A stretch of 64,000 nucleotides of DNA from Thermohalobaculum sp039513195 (GTDB lineage: Bacteria; Pseudomonadota; Alphaproteobacteria; Rhodobacterales; Rhodobacteraceae): NCBI GenBank assembly GCA_039513195.1, contig JBCCRM010000020.1, positions 24,075 to 88,074 of the forward strand, given 5' to 3'. How positions within the stretch are numbered: the first letter of the stretch is position 1; each line of letters begins with the position of its first letter. The notes under the pieces were generated by a model, which did not search any database, was not told the origin of the DNA, and saw only the letters and a list, made by a program, of their open reading frames with translations. Shown in pieces: positions 54,003 to 62,172 of this stretch. A program made the translations under genes and the position numbers.

Positions 54003-54439
54003 GCGGTCTCCGTGATCATCAGGCGACGCCCCGCGGCCGCGTCGACCAGTGAGAGACGCGGATCGGCGGCGGCGATGGCCTCTATCCCGTCCCGGTTCAG
54101 CGGTTTCGCGACGAAAGCAGCGGCGCCGGCGGCGAGGGCAGCGCGGCGATCCGATTGGTCGAGGGAGCCGGAGCAGATACAGAAGATCACCTGGCCGAGG
54201 CTTGGGCGTTCGCGGGAGCGCCTCAGAAGATCGAGGCCGGAGAGGCGCGGTAAGCGCAGATCCAATAGAACAATGTCCGGGAGCCCTTCCGACTCGTCGA
54301 GCGCCGTGAGCCAATCCTCAGCGCTGTGATAATCGGTGAGCTGGAGGTCGAAGCCTTGCAGCGCCAGCATCTTGCCGGTCAGCAGGAGCTCGTCGGCATT
54401 GTCGTCGATACGCGCGATGCGTGCCGCCCGTCGGATCAT
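53999..54439 (-). CDS. Stand-alone response-regulator receiver
   Basis: 146-aa single receiver domain. Acidic pair in RIDDNADE, phospho-acceptor Asp60 in VLLDLRLPRLSG, conserved Ser in CICSGS, and Lys112 in FVAKPLN. No DNA-binding or enzymatic output domain, so it would act by protein contact or as a phosphate relay. It follows another receiver and a hybrid kinase on the same strand and overlaps the AI-2E-family gene (ATGA). Confidence 0.9.
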   Translation of the reverse strand: MIRRAARIARIDDNADELLLTGKMLALQGFDLQLTDYHSAEDWLTALDESEGLPDIVLLDLRLPRLSGLDLLRRSRERPSLGQVIFCICSGSLDQSDRRAALAAGAAAFVAKPLNRDGIEAIAAADPRLSLVDAAAGRRLMITETA

Positions 54440-54609
54440 CGCGGAAGCACCCTGTCCCGCCCCGGTTTGTTTCAGCCGAAGCTTACCACCTGGTGCAAGG
54501 TCTGCCTATGGCGCGGCCATGGAGAAGCCGATTGGCTGACGCAATGGGGAATTTTGGGGATCGTTCGAAATACGCGCGTTTTCGGCGCGAGACGGGACCG
54601 CTGAGAACC

Positions 54610-55038
54610 TCAGCCGGGCAGGCTAGCGCAGCTTGCGCCGCGCGGCAGGCTGTGGGTACTGGCGGCCAGGCGCGGCCCGCGACGGGCGTATAGATAGTCG
54701 AGGACCGCGTTCAGATCTTCGGTGCGAAAGGGTTTGCGCAGCAGCATTGCGGTGTTGTTGGTTTGGCCCACCAGTTCGCCGTAGGCACCATGGGCGGAGC
54801 CGGTCATCAGAACCACTGGGACATCGGGCGCCCGGTAGGATGCGTAGTTTGCGAGGGTCAACCCGCCGCGCGCGGGCATCACGAGGTCGGTGACGATGAC
54901 GTCGTAGCTGCGCACATCCATCAAGCGCATCGCGGCATCACCATCCGCCGCCATGTCGCAGTCTTTGCCAAGGGCTACGAGAGCGACAGTCAGATTGCGC
55001 AAAAAAATCTCGTTGTCATCCACGACGAGGACCCGCAT
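54610..55038 (-). CDS. Stand-alone response-regulator receiver
   Basis: 142-aa receiver. VLVVDDNEIFLRNL provides the acidic pocket, Asp51 in VIVTDLVMPARGG the phosphorylation site, MTGSAHG the Thr/Ser switch, and Lys102 in LLRKPF the salt-bridge lysine. The C-terminal 30 residues are a basic, unstructured-looking tail. It lies 82 bp downstream of the hybrid kinase gene and is probably one of its phosphoacceptors. Confidence 0.9.
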   Translation of the reverse strand: MRVLVVDDNEIFLRNLTVALVALGKDCDMAADGDAAMRLMDVRSYDVIVTDLVMPARGGLTLANYASYRAPDVPVVLMTGSAHGAYGELVGQTNNTAMLLRKPFRTEDLNAVLDYLYARRGPRLAASTHSLPRGASCASLPG

Positions 55039-55120
55039 GACCGTACCTCACTCTCGATTTATTGGGCTGGCGCTAAGCCGAAGCGGCTCAGGAACTGTCA
55101 CTCTCAACACGTTCGAGAGA

Positions 55121-56590
55121 TTAGCGATTCGTAGTTAAAGATTGCTGAAGCAGGGTGCCCAGCTCATCCATAGCCACCGGCTTTCGCAGCACCGGAGCGT
55201 CGATCTTCTCGGCAAGCGGGGCTGCCTCGCCGACGGCGCCGCTCATGAAGATGACAGGCAAGGCGGGCCGCCATACCTGTGCGCTTTCCGCGAGCCGCAT
55301 CCCGTCGAATTCAGGCATTTTCACATCCGTCAGGAGGAGATGCACATCGGGAAGTTCGATCAATCGCGCGAGAGCTTCCGCCCCCGTATTGGCACTGACC
55401 ACCTCGTAGCCGAGGAGTGTCAAGGCTTGGGCTACGAGGCGCACATCGAAGTCGTCGTCGTCCACAACCAGGATCCGGCGACCCTTTGCGGTTGGCATGG
55501 CCTCGTCTTCTGAGGTTGGCTCGACGGACGGCGTCTGTCCTTCCGCCACCGTTTCCACTTCGCCGAAACCGACCGGCAAGGTCATCCGAACGGTTGTGCC
55601 CCTGCCGGGTAGCGGCAGTATGTCAAGGCGCCCTCCCGAAGCGGTGCAAAAGGCATCCGCAATGCTGAGCCCCAAACCGGCGCCAGGGCGGCCGCTGTCG
55701 CTCGAGACCAAGGGTTGATGCGCCGAACGCAACATCTCGAACGGCAAGCCGGGGCCCTGATCGACCACGTCAATCAGCAGTTGCCGGCGCTCGCCGCTCA
55801 CGGTCGCGGTTACTGCCACGCTCTGTGGTCGGCCGACATCGCGCATGGCACGATCGGCATTGCCAACGATCTCCGAAAGGGCGGTCATCAGCCCGCCGAG
55901 ATCGATGTCGAGCCGGGCTCCGTCGGTGTCGCCGCGAAGTTCAAAGGCGACCGTGGTCTCGGGCATCTCGGCAATCATGCCGGCCAACGCGTCCTGCAGC
56001 GATCCGACTGCAACGGCCTGCCGCTCTCCCTTTCGGGCATTATCGAGCGTGCCGAGGCGCTCGACAAACTCCGCCGCCCGATCCACCGCCTCGTCGAGCA
56101 TGCCCTTCGCCTCCTGCCGATCTGCCTCACCATGGGCATTGGCGACCAGAAATCCGGCTGTCCGGATCGAACTTAGGGCATTATTGAGGTCATGGGTCAG
56201 ACGGCCGAGGAAACCGTCACCGACGCTGTCCGAACGAGGCACCATCTGCGAGGCACCGGTTTGGGGCAAGGCCAGCCCCATGAACGACACTCTCGCCGCC
56301 TCGCCCTCGCCAGCCCCCTTGCCGACTTGGAGCACCGCCTCCAGCAGAGGTGCGGCGTCGCGATCAAGGATGCGGGTGGGACGCGGCCCAACCTCCCCAG
56401 AGTCAGCCAACTGCCGGATAAAGGGTGCGAACGGCGTCGCCGGTCCGCCGCGCCCGTCGGCGCTCGTTACACGCAGGTCGGATATCGTGTCGCCAGTTCG
56501 TTTCATAAGCAGATTTAGGAGGTGGTCGTCGCACGCCGTGATGACGTCATTCTCAGAGAGAATGCATGTATAGACAGACTCAGTGTCCAT
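55121..56590 (-). CDS. Soluble hybrid histidine kinase with C-terminal receiver
   Basis: 489 aa with no transmembrane segment. Residues 1-110 are a small sensory region of uncertain fold. The phosphoacceptor His133 is in GRLTHDLNNALSS. The ATPase domain shows N-box EIVGNADRAMRD, G1 DVVDQGPGLP and G2 GAGLGLSIADAF. A receiver domain (RILVVDDDDFDVRLV, Asp422 in LLTDVKMPEFDG, Lys in LRKPVAM) ends the protein. The HDLNN H-box resembles NtrB/phosphatase-type kinases. With two single receivers downstream it could run a branched or multistep relay. Confidence 0.9.
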   Translation of the reverse strand: MDTESVYTCILSENDVITACDDHLLNLLMKRTGDTISDLRVTSADGRGGPATPFAPFIRQLADSGEVGPRPTRILDRDAAPLLEAVLQVGKGAGEGEAARVSFMGLALPQTGASQMVPRSDSVGDGFLGRLTHDLNNALSSIRTAGFLVANAHGEADRQEAKGMLDEAVDRAAEFVERLGTLDNARKGERQAVAVGSLQDALAGMIAEMPETTVAFELRGDTDGARLDIDLGGLMTALSEIVGNADRAMRDVGRPQSVAVTATVSGERRQLLIDVVDQGPGLPFEMLRSAHQPLVSSDSGRPGAGLGLSIADAFCTASGGRLDILPLPGRGTTVRMTLPVGFGEVETVAEGQTPSVEPTSEDEAMPTAKGRRILVVDDDDFDVRLVAQALTLLGYEVVSANTGAEALARLIELPDVHLLLTDVKMPEFDGMRLAESAQVWRPALPVIFMSGAVGEAAPLAEKIDAPVLRKPVAMDELGTLLQQSLTTNR

Positions 56591-57124
56591 TCTGCCCGCT
56601 CCTCAAAAGTCGCGTCCGCCGGTTATCCCCAGCATCTCATTCATCTTTCTCGACCGGTTCTCGACCAAACCGGCCTTACGGCGATGATTTGCCATCCCCA
56701 ACCCCATGCTCACAACAACGCCAAACAAACGCGCGGAAGTCCCCAAAGGCAGCCTGTCGCATCGCGCGTCCCCGCCGCCATTCCAAAACATGGCTTTTTT
56801 TTTCCCCGATCAACACTGAACGGCCCCGACAACGAACGCGCGACCCACCCTCTGCCTGCTCAAACGCTCCGCACCGAACGATCCTTCAACGAACGAAACA
56901 CCAAGCCCGGACTGTGTGATGCAGAGATGGTTAACGGTTCGTTGACGCTACTGTCCGAAGAGCCACTGGGCTGCCAACTGAGGCCCTGAGTGCAATTTGG
57001 CCGGACTAGGCAAACCCGCTGCTCGAGCGCGGCGCCACCATCGACGCAGCGCCGGCGCAGCGCTCCACACTTTCCCTCGCACCCGCTTGTGATACGCTGG
57101 CGGCAAGAGAGATGGGAGGACGCC
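56591..57124. other. Divergent spacer upstream of the kinase and the ribbon-helix-helix gene
   Basis: No coding frame looks real. It is lower in GC than its neighbours and includes a direct repeat TTCTCGACC at 56647 and 56658 (11-bp period), a run of nine T at about 56789-56798, and a TTAA-N7-TTGA element described separately. Promoters for both flanking units should lie here. Confidence 0.45.
56931..56945. promoter_or_regulatory. TTAA-N7-TTGA element, possible CtrA-type site
   Basis: TTAA, seven bases, TTGA; the complementary strand of the first half reads GTTAACCAT, like the CtrA half-site TTAACCAT known in alphaproteobacteria. It lies about 180 bp upstream of the ribbon-helix-helix gene. 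One half deviates from TTAA, so this is a weak candidate. Confidence 0.25.
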
Positions 57125-57412
57125 ATGTGCGAGATCTTTGCGGGTCAGGACCCCGCACGCTATGCCTTTGCGACACGGTCCATCCGGCTGAATGGCCATT
57201 CGACGTCGATCCGGCTGGAAACCGCCTTTTGGACCGTGCTCGAAGAGATTGCGACGCGCGAGGGCTCGACCCTGCCGCAATTCCTATCGACGCTGCATGA
57301 CGAAGTGCTGGATCGCCAAGGCGAGGTGCGCAACTTCGCCTCGCTGCTCCGCTGTGCTTGTTTGGTTCATGCGCAGGCCCGTCCTGCGACTGGAGCGATG
57401 GCTGCGGAGTAG
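57125..57412 (+). CDS. Ribbon-helix-helix domain protein
   Basis: 95-aa protein with the pattern TRSIRLNGHSTSIRLETAFWTVLEEIATREG, matching the ribbon-helix-helix proteins common in alphaproteobacteria (RHH_4 type): a beta strand followed by two helices. It is presumably a dimeric DNA-binding protein with unknown targets. GGGAGG precedes ATG 57125 by 5 nt; earlier in-frame starts have no such site. A glyoxalase gene starts 71 bp downstream. Confidence 0.8.
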   Translation: MCEIFAGQDPARYAFATRSIRLNGHSTSIRLETAFWTVLEEIATREGSTLPQFLSTLHDEVLDRQGEVRNFASLLRCACLVHAQARPATGAMAAE

Positions 57413-57483
57413 TAGCCCACTACCACCGGCGCCGCTGCCCCTTCGCCTACACTGCACCGACTTCGCGAGCATGGAGGGCGGCG

Positions 57484-57888
57484 ATGGCCAAGGCGATCCA
57501 TTCGATGATCCGCGTCCTGGACGAGGAGCGGTCGGTCGACTTCTATCGGCGTGGCTTTGGGCTGGAGATCGCCGACCGGCTCGATTTCCCCAAATTTACC
57601 CTGATCTACATGCGAAATCCGGAGAATGACTTCGAGCTGGAGCTGACCGTCAACAAAGGTCAGGACGAGCCCTACGATCTCGGGAACGGCTATGGCCATA
57701 TTGCCTTTGCAGTCGACGATCTGGACGCCGAACATGCCCGGTTCGAGGCCGAGGGTCTGGCACCGCGCCGGCTGGTGAGCTTTGCGCCTGGCGGCGAAGG
57801 CACGCCGGTGATCGCACGGTTCTTTTTCGTGGCCGACCCGGATGGCTACGAGATCGAGGTTTTGCAACGCAATGGCCGTTATCAGTAA
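57484..57888 (+). CDS. Glyoxalase I-like (VOC family) protein
   Basis: 134-aa vicinal-oxygen-chelate protein. Metal ligands expected for glyoxalase I are visible: His in AIHSMIRVLD, Glu in FELELTVN, His in GYGHIAFAV and Glu in GYEIEVLQ. VDFYRRGFGLEIADR fits GloA. It would isomerise a hemithioacetal of methylglyoxal and glutathione, or a similar substrate. GGAGGGCGGCG stands before the ATG. Followed 21 bp later by the muconolactone isomerase-like gene, so likely a two-gene unit. Confidence 0.88.
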   Translation: MAKAIHSMIRVLDEERSVDFYRRGFGLEIADRLDFPKFTLIYMRNPENDFELELTVNKGQDEPYDLGNGYGHIAFAVDDLDAEHARFEAEGLAPRRLVSFAPGGEGTPVIARFFFVADPDGYEIEVLQRNGRYQ

Positions 57889-57909
57889 GCGCCAAGCAAA
57901 GGGGGGAAA

Positions 57910-58221
57910 ATGCTGTTTCATCTAGAATTCTCGGTCACCTATGGGGCGGCGATGTCGCAGGCGGACCTGTTCGAGATATGGGCGGAGGAGGCTGGTGCAG
58001 CGCTGGGCGCCAAGGATGCCGGCGTGGTGGTCGACCTGTGGAAGGCGGTCGGCATGCGCAAGGTCTTTGCCATCGTCAAAGTCGATAGCGCCGATATGCT
58101 GGACCAGATCAGCTTCGATCTGCCGATCATGAAGCGCATGGGCCAGCATGTGGACATCAAGGTCACGGCGGTGCGCCGCTATGAGGATTTCGCCGCCGAT
58201 GTGAAGAGCAGGCTCGGCTGA
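57910..58221 (+). CDS. Muconolactone delta-isomerase-like protein
   Basis: 103-aa protein of the muconolactone isomerase/ferredoxin-like fold. LWKAVGMRKVFAIVKVDSADMLDQISFDLPIMKRMGQHVDIKV reproduces the family pattern. Classical members convert muconolactone to 3-oxoadipate enol-lactone in the catechol branch of the beta-ketoadipate pathway. No other pathway genes are present, so the assignment is to fold and family, not to reaction. Confidence 0.82.
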   Translation: MLFHLEFSVTYGAAMSQADLFEIWAEEAGAALGAKDAGVVVDLWKAVGMRKVFAIVKVDSADMLDQISFDLPIMKRMGQHVDIKVTAVRRYEDFAADVKSRLG

Positions 58222-58262
58222 GCGGGCGCTGACCTCGATCCGACATCGTGTTTCGAACGAAG

Positions 58263-58288
58263 CGGAATCGCGGGCTGCGGCCCGCGAT
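58263..58288 (+). repeat. Interspersed hairpin repeat, copy 3
   Basis: CGGA, ATCGCGGGC, loop TGCG, GCCCGCGAT; perfect 9-bp stem. Located 3' of the muconolactone isomerase-like gene in a 248-bp spacer convergent with the GntR gene. Confidence 0.7.
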
Positions 58289-58469
58289 ACGGGACTGCCC
58301 TGCGCCGTTGCGTTGCGCACCGGGCGCACTGCGCCGTGACTTCGGTGATGGGTGACCACGGTGGCAATTTGCTGAGTGAACAGCAGTGCGCGATTCACGG
58401 CGAGCTCAGACCCGCAATTGGTCTTTGGTCTTGCCAGAGGTTAACGGTGCAGCCTGGCCCAATGGGCGG

Positions 58470-59138
58470 TTAGGCTGGCGGCAGCGCCTCGCGCAGCGCA
58501 GCCGCCTTGTTGGCGAGATGCTGCTTCAGGAGCGCGCCGAGCCGCACCCCGTCGCGGGTGGCCAAAGCCTCCAGGATGGCCTCATGTTCGGCCACCGCCT
58601 GGGCCCAGCGGTCCTCCGACATATTGGCCTGATACCGCGCGCGGCGCACCCGAGTGCCGAGCGCCTGCATCATCTGCGTGAGCGTTGGGTTCTTCGCCGC
58701 CTGCAGGATCAACCGGTGGATCCGCTCATTGCAGGCGAAATAGCCCTTCAGATCGCCAGCCTCGTGGCAGGCCCGCATCTGAGACTGCAGCGCCTGAGCC
58801 GTCGCGATCTCCGCCTCGGTCACGTGGGCGGAGGCGAGCTCACCGGCCACCGCCTCGAGCGCGCCCAGCACCGGGAAGGCCTCGTCCAGATCCGCCATGG
58901 TTAGCCGCGTGACCGAGGCACCGCGATGGGGGGTCAGCGCCACCAGCCCCTCCGCCGCCAGCATCTTCAGCGCTTCCCTGAGCGGCGTCCGAGAGACCCC
59001 GAAACGGTCGCAAAGCGCCTTCTCCGAGATCTTCTCGCCCGGCGCCAAGGCGCCATCGAGGATCATGCTGCGCAGCCGCTCGGTCAGCTCCTCGTGGAGC
59101 GGGCGGCGCGCAATCGGCGTGACATCCGACAGGCTCAT
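58470..59138 (-). CDS. GntR-family transcriptional regulator (FadR/FCD subfamily)
   Basis: 222 aa. The N-terminal winged helix (LTERLRSMILDGALAPGEKISEKALCDRFGVSRTPLREALKMLAAEGLV) is the GntR pattern. The all-helical C-terminal FCD domain includes the metal/ligand-binding region EAVAGELASAHVT, FACNERIHRLI and AVAEHEAILEAL. It overlaps the upstream FAD/Fe-S dehydrogenase gene by 4 nt and so is co-expressed with it. The palindrome at 62077-62094 in front of that operon is the likely operator. Ligand probably a small hydroxy or oxo acid. Confidence 0.9.
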   Translation of the reverse strand: MSLSDVTPIARRPLHEELTERLRSMILDGALAPGEKISEKALCDRFGVSRTPLREALKMLAAEGLVALTPHRGASVTRLTMADLDEAFPVLGALEAVAGELASAHVTEAEIATAQALQSQMRACHEAGDLKGYFACNERIHRLILQAAKNPTLTQMMQALGTRVRRARYQANMSEDRWAQAVAEHEAILEALATRDGVRLGALLKQHLANKAAALREALPPA

Positions 59139-62056
59139 GCCAGCGCCTCGGCCAAGACGCGGGCGACATGCACTGCGTCGCGCCGCGCCCCGTCGGCGAT
59201 CTGATGGCGGCAGGAGGTGCCGTCCGCGACGATTACCGTGTCCTCGCCCGCGCTGCGCACCCTGGGCAGGAGGCTGACCTCCCCCATCGCCCGGCTGATC
59301 TCAGCCGTTTCGGCCTGATAGCCAAAGGCGCCCGCCATGCCGCAGCAGGAAGACGGGATCAGCTCCACCTTCAATTCCGGGATCATGCGCAGCACCTTCT
59401 GGACCGGACCCATGGCGTTGAAGCTCTTTTGGTGGCAATGGCCATGCAGGAGCGCCTTTCCGACTGACAGCGCTCGTAGTTTCAGATCGAGACTACCCGC
59501 ATCCGCGCGCATCGCCAAATACTCTTCGAGGAGCAGCACCCGGGCGCCCAGCTCCGCCGGCCAATCGGCGCCGAGCATGGCGGGCGCCTCGTCCCGGAAG
59601 GTGAGCAGGCAAGACGGCTCCAGCCCGACCACATAGGCACCCCGCTCCACCGCCGGACGGAGGATCGCCGCCGTCCGCGCCATCTCCGCCCGAGCCTCTG
59701 CCGCTAGGCCGGCCGACAGAAAGGTCCGCCCGCAGCACAACGGTCGGCCCCTCGGTGCGGCAGCCATGGCGAATGGGATGCCGGCAGCGCGGAGGACGGC
59801 CTGGGCGGCGGCCAGGTTTTCCGGCTCGAAGCTGGTGTTGAACGTGTCGGCGAAGAGAATGACCTCGGCGTCTTCGAGGCTCGCCGTCGGCTCCGGCCAG
59901 AAACGGTCATAGGGCCAGCGCGGCAGCGTTCGATCTGCGGCGAGACCGATCAACTTCTCCGACAGCCAGGCAAAGCCCGGGACTTGATCGCGCAGGTTCA
60001 ACAGAAACGGCAGATACCGGGCATAGGGCGCATAGCGCGGCAGGTAAGCGACCAGCCGGTCGCGGAGCGAGAGACCCTTCTCCGCGATCCGGGCGGCCTG
60101 GACCTCGATCTTCATCTTCGCCATATCGACGCCGGTGGGGCATTCGCGCCGGCAGGCCTTGCAGCTGATACAGAGCTTCATCGTGTCGGCCATGGCGTCG
60201 GAGGTGAACGCCCCCTCGCCCAATTGCCCGGTCAGCGCCAGGCGCAAGCTGTTGGCGCGGCCGCGGACAACATCCCGCTCGGCCCGCGTCACGCGGTAGG
60301 AAGGGCACATGACGCCATCGCCGATCTTTCGGCAGGCGCCATTGTTGTTGCACATCTCCACCGCGCCCTGCAGGCCGCGGCCGGCGCCATACTGGCCGGG
60401 CCAGTCGAACACCGTCTGCCGCTCCGGCATCGCATAGCCTGGCGCATAGCGGAACAGGCTGCGGTCGTCGAATTTCGGCGGGTCCACCAGCCGGTTGGGG
60501 TTGAACAGGCCGTCCGGGTCCATGCGATGTTTGACCTCGGCGAAGTTCTCGACCATGCGGTCGCCGAACATCGGCCGATGGAATTCAGAGCGCACGATCC
60601 CGTCGCCATGCTCGCCGGAATGGGAGCCCTTGTAGTCGCGCACAGCCTCGAACGTCTCTTCGGCGATGGCGCGCAGGGTGCGCACTCCGGCCTCTTCCTT
60701 CAGGTTCAGGACCGGACGGACATGCAGCGTGCCGACGGAGGCATGGGCGTAGAAGGTCGCCTCGACCCCATGGCGGCGGAAAATTCCTTGGATGCGGTCG
60801 GTGTACTCGGCCAGATGGGGAAGCTCGACGCAGCAATCCTCGATGAAGCTGACCGGTTTCCCCTCCGACTTCATCGACATCATGATGTTGAGGCCCTGCT
60901 TGCGCACCTCGATGATCTCGGACTGGAAAGCGGGATCGACCGCCTCGACCACGCCGCCTTCCTTCTTGCCCGGCTCTCCCCAGCGATAGCCGAGCTCGCC
61001 CATCATGTCTCCGAGGGCCGCGAGCCGTCTGAGGTTCTCCGCCTCGTCGGGTTCGGCGAACTCGACGATCAGCAGGGCGTCCGGATCGCCGCGGGTGAAG
61101 CGGTCCACCGAGGGGCGGAAGATCGGGATCTTTCGGGCGAGCTCCAGGATCGTGCGGTCGAACAGCTCCACCGCCGTCGGACCGAGGGTCACCAAATGCT
61201 GGGTGGCATCCATCGCCTCGTAAAAGCTCGGGAAATGGCAGACCCCCAACACCTTCTTCGCGGGAAGGGGCGAAAGCTTGATGCGGATGCGTTCGGAAAA
61301 GGCGAGCGTCCCCTCGGAGCCCACCAGCAAATGCGCCAGGTTGTGGGTCGGCCCGTTTGGCGCAAGGGCGTCGACGTTATAGCCACCGACGCGGCGGTTC
61401 ACCTTCGGAAAGCGCGCATCGATCTCTGACGCCTCCCGCTCGCCGAGGGTCAGAAGATCGCGGATCAGATCCGGCGACGGGCCGCCTTCCGGCCAAGAAT
61501 TGGCATCGCGCGTGACCTCTCCAAACCGCGCGCGCGTGCCGTCCGCCAGGATTGCATCGATCTCCAGCACATTGTCGCGCGAGGTTCCGTAGCGGATCGA
61601 ACGAGAACCGCAGGAGTTGTTGGCCGTCATGCCGCCGATGGTCGCACGCGACGAGGTCGAGACATCGACCGGGTACCACAGCCCGTGGGGCTTCAGCGCT
61701 GCGTTGAGATGGTCGAGCACCAGGCCCGGTTCGACCACCGCCTCGCGCTTTTCGAGGTCGAGAGAGACAAGGCCGTTCAAGTGGCGCGAGACGTCGAGCA
61801 CAATCGCTCGGTTCACGGTCTGCCCGCATTGAGAGGTGCCGCCACCGCGGGCGAGGACGGGAACGCACTCGTCCCGCGCGATCTCCATCACCGCGAGCAC
61901 GTCTTCGGCGCTCTTCGGCAGCACCACGCCCAGCGGCATCACCTGGTAAAAGGATGCGTCGGTGGCATAGCGGCCGCGGTTGAAGCCATCGAATGCTGCC
62001 TCGCCAGACACCGCCGAAGCGATCCGCCGCTTGGCGCTTTCCGACAGCATCTGCAT
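59135..62056 (-). CDS. FAD- and Fe-S-containing 2-hydroxyacid dehydrogenase (D-lactate dehydrogenase/GlcD-GlcF fusion type)
   Basis: 973-aa fusion. Residues ~40-190 form the FAD-binding PCMH domain (LPKSAEDVLAVMEIARDE, LARGGGTSQCGQTVN, TIGGMTANNSCGSRSIRYG). The FAD-linked oxidase C-terminal domain follows to ~530. An Fe-S ferredoxin region carries CISCKACRRECP near 632 and CNNNGACRKIGDGVMCPSYR. Two CCG-type cysteine-rich domains (LCCGRTFLSAG, HGHCHQKSF, SSCCGMAGAFGY) complete it. It should oxidise a D-2-hydroxyacid (lactate, glycolate or similar) to the oxoacid, passing electrons to the respiratory chain. GGGGAGAG is 5 nt from ATG 62056. Confidence 0.9.
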   Translation of the reverse strand: MQMLSESAKRRIASAVSGEAAFDGFNRGRYATDASFYQVMPLGVVLPKSAEDVLAVMEIARDECVPVLARGGGTSQCGQTVNRAIVLDVSRHLNGLVSLDLEKREAVVEPGLVLDHLNAALKPHGLWYPVDVSTSSRATIGGMTANNSCGSRSIRYGTSRDNVLEIDAILADGTRARFGEVTRDANSWPEGGPSPDLIRDLLTLGEREASEIDARFPKVNRRVGGYNVDALAPNGPTHNLAHLLVGSEGTLAFSERIRIKLSPLPAKKVLGVCHFPSFYEAMDATQHLVTLGPTAVELFDRTILELARKIPIFRPSVDRFTRGDPDALLIVEFAEPDEAENLRRLAALGDMMGELGYRWGEPGKKEGGVVEAVDPAFQSEIIEVRKQGLNIMMSMKSEGKPVSFIEDCCVELPHLAEYTDRIQGIFRRHGVEATFYAHASVGTLHVRPVLNLKEEAGVRTLRAIAEETFEAVRDYKGSHSGEHGDGIVRSEFHRPMFGDRMVENFAEVKHRMDPDGLFNPNRLVDPPKFDDRSLFRYAPGYAMPERQTVFDWPGQYGAGRGLQGAVEMCNNNGACRKIGDGVMCPSYRVTRAERDVVRGRANSLRLALTGQLGEGAFTSDAMADTMKLCISCKACRRECPTGVDMAKMKIEVQAARIAEKGLSLRDRLVAYLPRYAPYARYLPFLLNLRDQVPGFAWLSEKLIGLAADRTLPRWPYDRFWPEPTASLEDAEVILFADTFNTSFEPENLAAAQAVLRAAGIPFAMAAAPRGRPLCCGRTFLSAGLAAEARAEMARTAAILRPAVERGAYVVGLEPSCLLTFRDEAPAMLGADWPAELGARVLLLEEYLAMRADAGSLDLKLRALSVGKALLHGHCHQKSFNAMGPVQKVLRMIPELKVELIPSSCCGMAGAFGYQAETAEISRAMGEVSLLPRVRSAGEDTVIVADGTSCRHQIADGARRDAVHVARVLAEALA

Positions 62057-62076
62057 TGACTCTCCCCGATCAAGTG

Positions 62077-62094
62077 TATTTTGTATACAAAATA
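62077..62094. promoter_or_regulatory. Perfect 18-bp palindrome, probable GntR operator
   Basis: TATTTTGTATACAAAATA is an exact palindrome centred between the divergent dehydrogenase-gntR and aminotransferase genes. The core TTGTATACAA matches the style of FCD-subfamily GntR operators. It lies 21 nt from one start codon and about 78 nt from the other, so one site can control both directions. It is strikingly AT-rich in GC-rich DNA. Confidence 0.75.
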
Positions 62095-62172
62095 GAGCGG
62101 CGGTCGCGGGTCGGCAACAACAATTGGGCCGGAGCACCGTCGCGGCAAGCGCATAGACGGGAGGACATGGCG

